Of a stretch of 64,000 bases of DNA, positions 44,700 through 57,985 are shown in pieces. The notes under the pieces were generated by a model. The model was not told the origin of the DNA, did no database searches, and was given only the letters and a program-made list of their open reading frames with translations. The stretch's first letter is position 1. Every line of letters starts with the position of its first letter. This DNA is from Vesta saturnalis (taxonomy: Eukaryota > Arthropoda > Insecta > Coleoptera > Lampyridae). The DNA lies in the NCBI GenBank assembly GCA_036346205.1, contig JARFJB010000005.1, positions 526,903 to 590,902 on the forward strand. Direction: 5' to 3'. The position numbers and the translations under genes were made by a program.

Positions 44700-45676
44700 G
44701 CTTGTTAGTAATAAAATTTATAGTTAGTAATGAAAGTTAATTACCTAAAGTACCTCATTCTATTAGTAAAATGCTACACAGTATGCTACAATTATACTAC
44801 AAACTACTTCCACCATAAGTATAATTAATTAAAGATAAACCAAACCAGTACAGTTTTAACAATTATTTCTAAGAACACCTAAACTACAGTTAAATCTATC
44901 CACAAAAATATTAATTACTATAGAACAAAAATAGAAACAACACAAAAATATTAGAATAGAAATAACCAACCACTGTACTTCTCAAGAAACTCGATATTTT
45001 GAAAATGGTGATAAAATAACCAGTTTTACATTAGGTTAATAGTTACAACTACTGCCAACCCTTTTAAAATTAGGAGTTAGTTAAACGTGTTTTAAGAAAG
45101 CTTGGTAATACAGCTAACAGTTTAAATGCGCATTTAACTAAATGTCGTTTTAACTAAATACAGTTTTAAATAAAGTAGATAATACCGGGCGTAAATTTTA
45201 CATACCTGTCCTTTATAAAATTAAAAATTAAATAAATTTGATTGAAAACTATATTATCGATATTTTTATAGAAGAGGACGGCTTTGTAATTTTTGTTAAG
45301 TTAGTATCTAGATGTCTATTAATCTCTACCTGATATGAAGTTTTAAACGTCTCCTTGACATAGGTTATTGTTTTTGTTTTTACAACGTTGCCTATTTTCG
45401 TAATGAACTTATTTACATCAGATAATTAAATTACACACTAGCATACATTACCAAAGTTTCAAACAGGAAGAAACATGAACGTGAGAAAATTTGTGAAGGA
45501 GACTAAAACATAATATTATTGCACAATTAGGTAAATAAACAGAAACATTACTACAGAATTTGTACATTAAAATTAATTGTAAACATTCATAAATATTTAA
45601 ATCCAGTAAGTATTTATTTTAATGCACGTCGTATAGGTAAATAAAAGTTTTGGGATTTGCGTGTAAGCAGTACAAA

Positions 45677-47308
45677 ATGACTGGCAGTAATTTATGCCTA
45701 TATTGTACAATTACTGCAACTTTAATCGTCCAAAATGGTTTATCAGCGCACCAGCAGTATGAAGTTAAAGGAAAGGTTGCGCTAATAACAGGCGGAAGTA
45801 GTGGAATTGGCCTGGGAAGTGTTACTGAGCTTTTAATGAATGGAGCTAGGGTAATTCCTTGAAACTATTTGAAATAACTGAATCTATATCTGATTTCTAT
45901 ATGCACAGGGTGTTACTATTGTTGATATTAATATAAACAACGGTAAACAAGCTGCAAAAACTTAAATATACAGTATGGGTCTAATAAGGTAATCTTCATA
46001 CCAGCAGATGTCTCCAATCAGACGCAACTTGAAAGTACGTAAAAACCTTTTCATAAATATTGTTTTGTATTTTGCTTCCGTTTTGATTCATTGATAGACA
46101 TATTACTAAACGGGACGTCATGATCTCATTAATTCACAGAACATTTTACGAAAACTTTTATGGTTGGCAAAGCTTGCTCGGGAATTATATCATACATGTC
46201 ACTCTTAGAAAATATGTATAAAACAGGATGTGTCCGGTGGAAAACCTTGATGTGAGCAAATTCGCGACAGTAGTAGTTTAGCAATTTCACGTATTTCAGG
46301 GGCGTACATGTAAGATTATCGTGATTATGTTCCATTTTCGTGTTTTGTGACAGAATTTTGATAAAACAATAGGCGACTAGCTCAAATATTTACCTTACTA
46401 ACCGCCACAAAAATTCCTAAATCAACTCAAGGTAAAATTTTTGTTTAACGGACAAATTACAAAAAACGTGTTTCATAGCACCTTACAGCACTCATTCTTT
46501 AAAAAACTCGTGGTTAAGCCACTCTTTTTTGAAACTTGAATTCGTGGTTTAAGACTGGACGTATGAAACTTGTTTTCTAATGTACTGTCTTAGACTGTTA
46601 TTATTTTATTGTTTTTATGTTGTAGGCGCGTTCCAAATTTCAAATAACTACTGGAAAGGCTTAGATATTGTTATAAACAACGCAGGAATACTCAATGAAT
46701 ATAATTGGAAATCAACAATTGACGTTAATATTGTAAGGGAAATTGTTACAAATAATGTTAAGATTAAACTAACATACTGCAGATGGGCGTACTTCATGGA
46801 ACCTTTTTAGGTTTCAAATACATGAGCAAACAAAAAGAAGGAAGAGGAGGAGTTATAATTAACATATCGTCAATTGCGGGTATAGATCCTGTTTCATTTG
46901 TTCCTGTATATAGCGGTACTAAAGATTTCGTTGTGGGTCTTGGTCGTTCCTTAGGACACCCGTCCTATTACGAGTATAATGATATACGAATTATTACAAT
47001 ATGTCCTGGAGCTACGCATACGGAGCTTGGTGTTAGTACTGCAGACTTCGTCACAAACAATTTAAGCCCAATGATTAAAGAATTAACGGCCAAAAGTTTA
47101 GAAACGTTTATATACCAACCGTAAATATATCCAAGTTAGGTAATAGTATTATTACAACAATTTTTACAGAGTGAGTCATCTGGCAAAAGGCATTCTACAC
47201 ACTATAACATACGGTGAAAGTGGAAGTGTTTGGGTTATAGAAGATAACAGACCACCGTATGAGCTTAGTTTTCCTGACAGACATTCTATGATAAAGGAAA
47301 TATTTTAA
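45677..47308 (+). pseudogene. Second 15-PGDH-like dehydrogenase gene, one-base deletion in exon 2
   Basis: Exons 45677-45850, 45909-46034, 46626-46732, 46783-47120 and 47170-47308 match the intact gene at 8297-9396 exon for exon (174, 126 against 127, 107, 338, 139 nt), with GT...AG introns. Motifs kept are TGGSSGIG, NNAG, ISSIAG with the catalytic serine, and YSGTK. Exon 2 is one base short near an A5 run (about 45957), which shifts the frame onto a stop. Intron 2 is 591 bp because a family S repeat sits in it. An in-frame ATG at 45650 extends the start, but 45677 matches the paralogue. It is a pseudogene unless the missing base is an assembly error. AATAAA follows at 47446. Confidence 0.85.
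46115..46570 (-). repeat. Dispersed repeat family S, copy 2, intronic
   Basis: Inverted match of 42590-43045, lying wholly in intron 2 of the second dehydrogenase gene. The intact paralogue has a 73-bp intron here, so the insertion came after the duplication or was confined to this copy. Confidence 0.75.
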
Positions 47309-47639
47309 TCATAACGATTCACCGACAAATCTTGCAATAGCTACTATATTGACAGTGTTTTCCACTCTAAATAATGGTCTCATCCGCTGCAAATCATTCG
47401 TACAAATTATGTATTAAAGCATTTTGAAATATTATGTATATATAAAATAAATATTCAGAAATAGCACTATTGTTTAAAATACAATATAATTCCAGAATTT
47501 TTTATATAATTATTTATTTCTCTACGCGTCTAAATACAATTTGTTTAATTATCAAGAGAAAATATATAAGTAAAGTAACAAACCAGTAGTTACGGCAACA
47601 AATCATTAAGGTAAAACAGCAGACTTGATGTGAATTATA
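47309..47639. other. 3' flank of the second dehydrogenase, nothing recognised
   Basis: AT-rich, with the poly(A) signal at 47446-47451. Confidence 0.5.
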
Positions 47640-48830
47640 ATTCTATATTTAAAATATCTGTTAAAAGTAAGTCTATAAGATCAACCTGTTCGTTCATTAA
47701 ACGTACTTTCTGTTTACGTTTATAAATTTAGATTGCTTCCAAACCATCTGATTTGTCTTCTTTGTTACAAAAATATAAAAACTTAATGTTATTTTGTGAA
47801 GTCATAAGGTGTCTTGTACCTAATATCAAAGTTTCTAAGTGCTTGTCCAATATAAAGGAATTACAAAATTTGCAGTTCAATTTATAGATATCCGAAAATA
47901 TGTTGTTAGTTGAATCTTTCTCATTAAATAAATATTTAAGAACATTGATATCAGCTTAATGCTACTTTGTACTTCTTGTCCTTTTGTAATATGTGAGCTA
48001 CTTTTTCTGATATATTGCTAAGATATGAGATTGATATATATTTATTTTCTTTCCATTTTGTGTTAACTGGGTAAATGTTTCTAATTGATAATTTGACTAG
48101 TGTCGATTACGTTTGAAACGTAACTATTTGCTTGTAGAATTTATTTTATAATTGACATCTCTTTATTGAAATTTGTTTCGTTTAATGGTAATGGCATTAC
48201 TATATGTACTAATGATCTATATTTATGTGTTTTTACAGTGACATGAATCGTTTGGAATCATAATATCCGTGTGTGTAGGTTTTCTGGATATGGAGAACTT
48301 ACGCTTGTTCCGTGTATTAATTTTTGTTTAAATTTAAAAAGTTAATGGTTTTACTTTGTTTTTTCTCTAGTGTAAATTTTATGTTAGAATGTATATTATC
48401 AATTTAATTAAAAACTCATCAATGAAATCTGATGAGTAATGAACTATCACAACATGCAAAGATATCATCAACATAGCGAAACCAAAATACAATCAGAACC
48501 TTGAAAATCTGGAACACTGGAACTGTGGAGGATCTGTAACAAAAAATACACCCACGTACCACACAAAATTAAAAAAACACCGAACGCGTTTCAATTGCTA
48601 CGCTATCATCATCCGCTGAGGATGATAGCGTAGCTATTGAAACGCGTTCGGTGTTTTTTAATTTTGTGTAGTACGTGGGTGTATTTTGTTTGTTTATCAG
48701 AACCATTTAATTCAAAAACTTGATCTTCTATATATAAAGATGTTAGCTAAAATAGACGACATTGGGCTGCTCATAAGTAAACCATCTTTTTGTAGATAAA
48801 TCTTATTATTGAGTGTGCAATAATTTTGAC
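47640..48830 (-). pseudogene. Penelope-like retroelement, copy P1
   Basis: Read on minus: RT block DGLLMSSPMSSILANIFI (48800-48740), an interruption by the palindrome at 48543-48687, the RT catalytic box WFRYVDDIFACC (YVDD at 48464-48475), a degraded thumb, and a GIY-YIG-type endonuclease remnant DIYKLNCKFCNSF (about 47905-47860), ending NEQVDLIDLLLTDIL near 47650. Order and motifs are those of Penelope-like elements, which pair an RT related to telomerase with a GIY-YIG nuclease. Many stops; not active. Confidence 0.75.
48543..48687. repeat. 145-bp near-palindrome with hammerhead-like motifs
   Basis: Two arms of about 70 nt (from AAAATACACCCACGTACC to CTATCATCATCC, and inverted back to GTGGGTGTATTTT) differ at only about four places. 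They flank a 5-nt spacer, GCTGA (48615-48619). Both arms contain GAAACGCGTTCGGTG. It sits between the RT GSP-like block and the YVDD block of P1, which are normally close together, so it looks inserted. Confidence 0.85.
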
Positions 48831-48869
48831 ATTCAATAATAAGATGTATCTACAAAAAGATGGTTTACT
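48776..48869. repeat. Inverted repeat formed by two Penelope-like copies
   Basis: Arms of 37 nt (AGTAAACCATCTTTTTGTAG onward and its inverse) with one mismatch, spaced by about 20 nt. Both arms encode the same RT motif (QKDGLL), so this is the head-to-head junction of P1 (minus) and P2 (plus). Confidence 0.8.
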
Positions 48870-49880
48870 CATAGGTAGTCCAATCTAGCCGATTTTACAT
48901 AATATTTTTATGGATAATTTTTTATCATATTTTGGCATGTTTTGTAGTTCATCAGATTTCATTGATGAGTTTTTAATTAATATCAACAATTTACACCCTA
49001 ACATAAAGTTTACACTAGAGAAAAAACAAAATAAAACCATAAATATTTGGAGAATGAGTTGAAATTCTCAAGATTGTTAAGTAGCTCTGTACCCTTTTTA
49101 GATGTTTTGATCACCAGACACCAAGACCATCTAGAGTTTAGTATATATCGTAAGAAGACCTATACAGACAATATTATTCCTTGCCAAAGTAATTCACCTC
49201 AAAATCTTCGTCTAGCTGTGATACATTCATACGTTTACAGACTATGAAACTATAGTCTTAATAGCACTAATTATGATTTGGAGAAGACTATTATATGACA
49301 TAGCTGTCAATAACGGTTATGACAAAGAAGTAGTGCACAAAATAATAAAAAAGGTTAACACGAGTAAAAGACTACGACAGCTCACCACTCTTGAAAAGTT
49401 CAATATTCCTATAATGTAGAAGTCTCTTTTAAAGTTCCCAACAGCAATAGAGCCAGTTTGTGTAACTTCAAGGACAAAACTGACATAATTCAGTTACCTG
49501 CTATCTACAAATTGAATTGCGCAAACTGCGAATCTATATACATGGGTATCACCACATGTAATATATTGACTCGAGCTAATGAACATCTTAGACAAATAAG
49601 AAACAACAACAAAGGTACCCAGTTTTCGCATTTTGCACAACATTCTGTCGGAGGGGCATGATTTTAAAATAGATAACACAGAGGTTTTAAACTCAAATAA
49701 CAGCCATGACCTAAACCTCATAAAACTTAAAGAAAAGTTTTATGTTAATTCTTTCCTCAAAAAAGATGTTAATTTACTGGACGAAGTAATTAGTCAGCCA
49801 CCGGCGATACCGAATATTGCAAATGTTATAATATACATCAACCGTTTTCTGTTAATATTATTGGATTTGTCTTAATTGTT
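48834..49880 (+). pseudogene. Penelope-like retroelement, copy P2
   Basis: MYLQKDGLLIGSPI and a stop, then PILHNIFMDNFLSYF (48843-48930), DFIDEFLI, and, after a deletion that removed the YVDD box, VPFLDVLITRHQDHLEFSIY and YTDNIIPCQSN (49047-49200). The nuclease-like part is IYKLNCANCESIYMG ... RANEHLRQ (about 49500-49590), which matches a GIY-YIG domain core. Several stops and frameshifts. Same family as P1 but inverted relative to it. Confidence 0.75.
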
Positions 49881-51476
<1,596 letters not shown>

Positions 51477-52946
51477 TACACACGATTTTGAAAACGAAAC
51501 AATTACAATTTTATCGACAAATATAATCGGTAACCTTGGTTTTAAATTTTGTTATAGGTTCTAACAATTGTTTCTGATATTTCAACTATATGTTGATCGC
51601 GTTTCAAATCCGATAATGTTAACGAAAGTAGCAACTTACATGTTAACACAAACAACACTATAACTTGTTAGTCACAAAAAGTTTCAAAAGCAAAAAGCAA
51701 GAGTAAAAGTAAAAGAGTTAGAGACCCGGAGCAATTCCTTTTATACATTTCTCCTGGATACCAAATTTTCAATTTTTTTTTACATTACACACAAGAGATA
51801 AATATATAAAACATAAATTAAGCTATATCTTTTTTAAATCAAATCGGATTTGCTTTTTAAATAAAAAATTTGGAATCAGGGCAACTTTCGGCATAAAAAG
51901 ATACCTCACAAGCCCTACTTCGCTTCGAAGATTTACATTTTGACAACTTAAAATCTAAATTTACTAATATCTAGAAAATTTTACATCTTACAACTAAACT
52001 AATTACATATTCACATTCCACATAAAGAACTGTATCAGAATACATCTATTTCGACCCATTTTACTTATTTTTAACAAAATTTCCACTTTAATATCTATAT
52101 TTTAGGTAGTTAACCCAACTTTTCTAATTTTATGTTTAGATTACATATTTATTGTTAATTTCCTTGAGGAAATGAGGGAAACTTACTATTATTTGTTTTT
52201 ATAATTTATTCTAAACTTAACTTATCCTATAACAACTATAATTTTGTAAAATTCTTAAATATAGTACTTAACCTAACTTAATATAAATTTACTTTTAATT
52301 TGCGTACAAAACGTCTATATTACTTGAAATGTTCATAAAATGAGTTCTTATATCTGTCTCTAACACAAATACTGTTTATTTGTACTCCATAGTTCTTAAT
52401 TTTGTCATTTAACATTTTCATATTGTTTAACTAATTTTGTCAATTTTTGTATAAAATTTGCAATTATAGATTAAATATCACACTGCACAAATGTTATTCT
52501 TCAAGTTCTTAGTTATGTTTCTAAGTAACTACCACTTCTTATGCAAGTTTTAAACACTTTGTCTGTGAATTATTAATGTACTGTGTTCGTACCATAACCC
52601 TTTTTTATAGTTCATAGGGTTTATGCATTGTACCTAATACTATACATGTTCTACATATTATAATTATCATACTTCATGTGATCAATATCTTTTATGTGTT
52701 TAAAATGCTTAAATTCATTGATTAAAACGTGAAATTACTGAAATATGTTACACGAAATTAATCGTACACACTAATATGGACCGTGTTGACCTTTCTCACA
52801 TGCTACTGGTATAGCTCCATATTTTTGCATTCGTATACTATTTTTTCTTTCAAAACGAACTGTATAATTCTTCAATTTTATTTAACTTGTCTACTATAAA
52901 GAATTCAAGCTCAATAAACTCTAACTCCTTTATTATGCCTAATTCT

Positions 52947-52952
<6 letters not shown>
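51477..52952. other. AT-rich DNA without recognised gene
   Basis: No domain, exon pattern or repeat end found over about 1.5 kb. Confidence 0.45.

Positions 52953-53030
<78 letters not shown>
52953..53030. repeat. (TA)n microsatellite
   Basis: About 39 TA repeats bordering the left end of element B. Confidence 0.95.
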
Positions 53031-53035
<5 letters not shown>

Positions 53036-53620
53036 GTTTCTTAAAGAATGGGAAATCCAGAAACTGGAGACTTCTTACATAATTTCATGACGATTGAGCA
53101 AAACGTATGTTATACAATTGTTGGTAGTTTACGACATGCAGGGTGTCAAGGTTTCGTAATTTTCTCAATTTTCAATTTTCTCCTAGTATTCTAAATTTAT
53201 ATAATTCAAATTTGGTGTACTTACTACACCTACAAAACCTAATGTTTAGGACATTATAACCCGTCTCAAAATATGCTGGGTGTAGATTTTTCCAGGGTCA
53301 TGTATCCTTTAACCCATATGAACTTTTTTGTGGATCGCCGCTAAACTCTGCAGATTAAGTGTCGCGAATGCATGTTCAATTTAGAAACTTTTTCCTCTCT
53401 TGCATTTTTTTCGATAAAAGTACCGTTTCTGAGTTAGTTGAGGAAAACCAGTTTAGACTCAGTTACAATAATTTTCTATTTTACTAGTTTTATTAAGAAG
53501 GCTTATGTCAAAAACGCACGCTAAAAATGAATTATTTGGATGTCAAATTATTTGTCAGTAATTTCGTTTCTTTTAATGCAATATAACAAGAAGTATATTG
53601 TTGTTTAAAAAAGTTAAATA

Positions 53621-55110
53621 TGCCGCGCCATAACGAATTTACGAATGAAGAAATGCGTCATATGTTGTTCGTTTTTGCTTAAACAAATTTTAGTGGTTTG
53701 GCTGCTTCACGAAGATATTTAGAATGATATTCAAATCGAAGACAACCAAACAACAAACTATTTAGAAGCCTCTACAATCCCTTGGAGGAAACAGGCCTTT
53801 TTCGTGCAAAAACACGATCGGTCCGAAATAATATTTTTTATTTATTTATTTATGATTGTGGACCTGAATAGGCTAAATAAGGCCTATCGTGCTAAAGCAC
53901 TCAGGAACACTTAGAAGGATGGATAGAGGGATAATGAATTGCCAATAGATGCCTATGAACAGCTACCTTAAATTTTCTCATATCATAAGTGAGAGGAAAA
54001 CAGGAACTAGGAAGATCATTCCAGAGTTTAGAAGCCGTGTAGAAAAATGTGGATTGCGACCGTTTGGTACGACAAGTGGAGATTTGTTCTGCATACTGAT
54101 GATGTGAATGAGCGAACCAAGTGTTTCTCGCAAAGATAGCAGGAGATGGTATCAAAGAATGTAATTCACCAGCACAATAGCCGTTGTAATAACGATAATA
54201 CAAAGAAAGAACTGAAACCATCCTTCTATGCTCAAGGGACTGTATGTGAGAAGTTAAGGATGGGTCAGCAAGAAGAAGCTATCGTACGGGTTTCTGATGA
54301 TAAAGGTTTAAGTATTCGCCGCTTGGGTAACGCAGTCGAGATAAGCGCCACGTCGGTATGGAAAGTATTACACAAAGAGAATCTTTATCTCTATCATTAC
54401 ACTCCCGTACAAAATTTGCTACCGCAAGATCTTCATGCTCGCTTGCGATTCGCCCAATTTTTAAGGGCACGGCATAACGCTGATCCAAATTTTTAAGTTC
54501 AATTTTATTTACCAAGGAGGCAACATTGACGAGGCTGGGAATTTTTAATTTTAAAAACAACCACTTATGGGACTGCGAAAATCCCTTTACTGTGAAAGAG
54601 CGAAGCTTCCGACACAAGTTCAAGACAAATGTTTAGTATGGGGTAATTTCGGATTTTTTCATTAATCCATTTATCTACCTACAACTTTGAACGGGCCCCT
54701 CTGTATTTATTGTTTTTTCAACAAAACCTTAATGAACTCCTTGAAGATGTACCACTAGATCTATGACTACGAATGTGGTATATGCGAGATGGGCTCCTCA
54801 TTTCCACCGCCAGATACGCGAATTCTTAGATGGAAATTTTCCTCGATGATGGATTGGTCTTAGGAGCGAATTTCTTTGTCCTCCGAGGAGTCCAGAATTT
54901 AATCCGTGGACTTCTAATATGGTCTGATTTGAAAAATATGGTCTATAAGGAGACAAGTAATTCTGAGGAAGGATTGTGGTCAAAAGTAGTGAAAGCTTCT
55001 ATTATTCTTAAATACAGAAGACAACTTTATCGTAACATACGAAACTCCATTCAAAAACGTGTTGAAGAGTGCATTAAGGTGGGCGTTGGACAACTTGAAC
55101 AATTCCTTTA
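53621..55110 (+). pseudogene. Transposase of element B, broken and interrupted
   Basis: Tc1/mariner-superfamily transposase. The N-terminal helix-turn-helix region (53621-53831) has an in-frame stop after LFVFA. After the LINE insertion a second helix-turn-helix (54255-54496) is open. The catalytic part is present only as degraded pieces: the DxATF-type first motif is lost and a remnant of the GANFFVLRGVQNLIRG region (54868-54915) stands where the third motif should be. Compared with element A it lacks that internal deletion, so it shows the fuller parental layout. Confidence 0.65.
53832..54250 (-). mobile_element. 3' end of a CR1/jockey-type LINE inside element B
   Basis: Minus strand: LEHRRMVSVLSLYYRYYNG, ELHSLIPSP, TRFQ-like RSQSTFFYTASKLWNDLP and a C-terminal HRHLLAIHYPS end at 53901. 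Then about 50 bp of 3' UTR and a TAAATAAATAAA tail reach 53832. This is the C-terminal end of reverse transcriptase and the 3' tail of a 5'-truncated insertion. A diverged relative lies at 59612-59975. Confidence 0.85.
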
Positions 55111-55609
55111 ACATTTTAATTTTTCGTTTTAGTTTGTTATCATTTGTTTCCTTTCTGTTGTCTTAAAGAATAAAACCTAGTCCATTTGTACTTTTGATTT
55201 TTTTGTGAATGAGCACTATAAGAATTAATCACATTAATTTATTAATAATAATGTCCTTGCCTTATCTTTTTCCTCATTTAATTCAGAAACGGTGTTTTAT
55301 CGAAAAAAAGTTTCTAAATTGAACATTCATTCACTGCACATAATTTCCAGAGGTCAGGAGCGGCCCACAAAAAAAGTTGATATGGGTTAAAGGTAAAGGT
55401 GTCCTAAACATTACGTTTCTTAGTATAACGAATTTGAATTACATAAATTTAGAATACTAGGAGAGAATTGAAAGAATTTAAAAAATTACGAAACTTTGAC
55501 ACCCTGTATATCTTAAGCCATCAAAATTTATGTAACATATGTTTTGCTCAATCGTAATAAGTAAGGAATCTCCCGTTTCAGGATTTCCCATTCTTTAAGA
55601 AACGAAACA

Positions 55610-55614
<5 letters not shown>

Positions 55615-55674
<60 letters not shown>
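55615..55674. repeat. (TA)n microsatellite
   Basis: About 30 TA repeats bordering the right end of element B. Confidence 0.95.
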
Positions 55675-55678
<4 letters not shown>

Positions 55679-55699
55679 CTTAAATGTTTGTTTAATGCG

Positions 55700-56165
55700 T
55701 AAGATTCAGCTAACAACATTTGCAGTCGGGTATTCATAAATTGAACTGCACATTCTGTAATTCTGTTTATATTGGACACACCCTTAGGAATGTTGATATT
55801 AGATACAAGGAACACGTTACATGTTACAAATATAAACAGACAGACAAATCAAATTATGCGAAACGTTTAATAGTAAATAGTCACCTTATGATTTCATAAA
55901 ACAACATTAATTAATTTTTGTAATAAAAAAGACAAATTAGATGTTTTGGAAGCAATCAAGGTCTATAAACATAAACCGAATGTACCTTTAATGAATGAAC
56001 AAATGAACAGTTTGATCTTATACACTCACCGTTAACGGATATTTTAAATGTAGAATTATAATTTATTTCAAGTTTGCTACTTTACCTTAATGATTTGTTA
56101 CCATAACTACTTTGTTATTTTACACAACATTATCTCCTGATAATGATACATGTATTGAAACGCGT
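55700..56165 (+). pseudogene. Penelope-like element 3' fragment, copy P3
   Basis: GIHKLNCTFCNSVYIGHT and RNVDIRYKEHVTCYK (about 55727-55835) form a GIY-YIG nuclease core, followed after stops by sequence ending near 56060 that matches the end of P1. At 56137-56165 stands CTGATAATGATACATG, then TATTGAAACGCGT, a shorter version of the motif in the 48543-48687 palindrome. The reverse transcriptase part is absent. Confidence 0.7.
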
Positions 56166-57887
56166 AGAGCAATAAATAATTATATAAAAGAAATTGTGAA
56201 ATTATATTGTATTTTAAACATTAGTGCTTTTAATTTTGGAATTCTTCCAGATGAGGTTCAACAACATAAATTTAATACTAAGAAATATTTTCCATTTAAT
56301 GTTTTTGTGCTCGGTTCTTCCGGTAACCTTCAAACTACAATAAAGTGTTCGAAAAATCCATAGTCCTTTGTTTTATGCAGTAATGCATTTACCTGAATGC
56401 TCCTTTTATGGCTAACACGTAACAGTGGTAGAACCCTGTGGTGTTTTAAGTCAGCAATATCAAGTGACTTAAGGAATTCCTTTGCCAACTTTCCATCGAT
56501 CGAATAGTGTTTTAAGTCGACCTCGTCTTCGGATATTGCTCTCTCAATATCTCATAGTCATCATGAAGTTATACATTTCCAAAAAACAAAATCGGTCATT
56601 CTCGTTTCCTACCCTGGTTGAATAGGGCTTGTGATGATGCAATATGCTGAAAAATAAATCTTAAACCAAATAGAAATCCAATAAAACGATCGAGAGTCAT
56701 ACAGGCTACGTTGGTGCTAGAAATACTCTCAAAAGTATTATCACTAAAGGTAAAATGTTTCGTTTAGGCAGTCGTAAATTTTGCTCTTTAGCTATAGCTG
56801 TTAGTAAAAACTTTGATCCATCTTCATTTTTCCCATGACACCTTTGACGGATCTGAGCCAGCTGACTGTAGACCTGCTTGGAGACTTAGGCCTGTTCCTG
56901 TTCACTCTCATTCCCCTCGGTTTCCTAGGAGACTCAGGTCTGTTCCTGTTCACTCTCTTTCCACTCGGTCTCTTTCGAGAGCCCACACCGACCTGCTCTT
57001 ATCTTATACACCAGGGTTACTACTGCCTCAATCTGCGGTCACCTGCATGTAAGTTAAACATACAACACCACACTTATACCAATGAACGACGTCACGTGGG
57101 CAAAATACCCGATGTAGTGTTTTACTTACTCCATTGGATAGAAAAGTTCTTGCTTAAATTCTGCTAATCTCCGGGTTATCAATTAAACAGCGCAACGGGT
57201 GCCCAGATTCTTGCAATTGATACTCCACCTACACACCGCAAGCCGACTCACAGAAACACGCCTACACTAGGCAAAGTAATTAAAAACCGAAATGCAGGAA
57301 GCCGACAGGTTGAAAGTAACGAGCCGTCCGTAATTAGACCATACTCGGTCACCCAGTTTCGTAAATCACGAACCCAGTACGTAACAGTGACTATTACATG
57401 TCAATCTCGCTAAACGTAATAAAGCGCTTTGCTACCCGCTGACTTATCGCGAGTGAGATATCCAGAGGATGGCAATATCCTGATTTAACATCTTTGTTAA
57501 GTACCGTCAGCCTGTTTATTTAACAGCGCAGAAGACAGAAATGTCTCAAAGACTTAAAATCTTACCCCGATCCCAGGCTAAGAGAAAAATTTATTTCTCC
57601 TGAACCTGTATCTGATCCTGAACGCTTATCGCGATAACCCCGAGTTGAGGAAGAAACCCTTATTCTAGTCTACGCTACCTGAAAAACGTTTATTTTATCC
57701 TGTACCTGAAAATCTTTAAACTAAATCGTTCCGGAAGGTTTAAATACCTTATCATTGTTATTATTAAAATCGGCCCCGAGTTAGAGCCACCGCAGGTAGA
57801 TACTGTTGAGTCTGCCGAAACCCGAAGCGAAAGGAGCTACTGAGAGGCCGTCCGCTTAAGTGTGCCCGCACCTAGAGTACTATACTA
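56166..57887. other. Unassigned DNA with a 48-bp duplication
   Basis: No recognised gene. Two 48-bp units (56881-56928 and 56929-56976) repeat GAGACT(T/C)AGG(C/T)CTGTTCCTG with about five differences. The 110-codon frame across them (56835-57167) has a repeated hydrophobic FLGDSGLFLFTLFPLG stretch that is probably a by-product. 57170-57880 is less AT-rich than its surroundings. No known element recognised. Confidence 0.4.
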
Positions 57888-57985
57888 AAGTACTCTAGCA
57901 AAGTACAGGTCATGGGTTCAAATCCTACTCGAGGTAAACTTTTTATTTATGCATTTAATAAAATTAATAATAATTTTTATTCATT
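57888..57985 (+). mobile_element. tRNA-bearing repeat, 5'-truncated copy
   Basis: Begins within the anticodon stem (GTACTCTAGCAAAGTACAGG), continues with T arm CATGGGTTCAAATCC and acceptor GAGGT (to 57935), then the unit's tail TTTTTATTTATGCATTTAAT. The 5' half is missing. The bases just upstream (AGAGTACTATACTAAAGTAC) look like a partial local inversion. Confidence 0.65.

Larger units (their letters stand above)
43895..45188. mobile_element. PIF/Harbinger remnant, internally deleted
   Basis: About 1.3 kb inside R6. Subterminal sequences at the two sides are inverted relatives (GACATTTAAGCTAAATGCGC at about 43971, and on the other strand GACATTTAGTTAAATGCGC at about 45144). It holds the start of a Harbinger transposase (plus) and the start of the accompanying Myb/SANT-like gene (minus), facing each other and fused at about 44560. 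The bulk of both genes, with the catalytic core, is gone. The exact terminal repeat and 3-bp duplication are not resolved. Confidence 0.7.
43510..45415 (+). mobile_element. Family R, copy R6, split by a Harbinger insertion
   Basis: 43510-43893 holds the 5' and middle modules (GCTAAATCGACCTACTAGC, CGCCAAGATCGGCCATGATG, ATAACTCCAGAACGAATACC, GGCGGGGAGGGGGG). 45189-45415 holds the 3' module (ATTATCGATATTTTTATAG ... ACGTTGCCTATTTTCGTAATG). In copy R2 the two parts are nearly contiguous. Only a short non-repetitive stretch replaces the microsatellite, making R6 the best template for the ancestral element. Confidence 0.7.
53031..55614 (+). mobile_element. Mariner-type element B with long inverted ends
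   Basis: The left end (AAGGTGTTTCTTAAAGAATG, 53031) and right end (inverted, about 55595-55614) match over roughly 350-400 bp as inverted repeats, for example CCTAGTATTCTAAATTTAT and TTCAATTTAGAAACTTTTT on both sides. Both ends abut (TA)n tracts. Transposase pieces: PRHNEFTNEEMRH at 53621, then NRRQPNNKLFRSLYN, an interruption by a LINE fragment (53832-54250), SIRRLGNAVEISATSVWKVLH and YHYTPVQNLLPQDLHARL (54300-54450), and degraded sequence to a C-terminal piece ending at 55110. Long inverted ends and length exceed classical mariner. Confidence 0.75.

Noticed and set aside
45650..45676. Upstream ATG as the start of the second dehydrogenase
   Set aside because: The paralogue starts at the position equivalent to 45677, and the nine extra residues have no counterpart.
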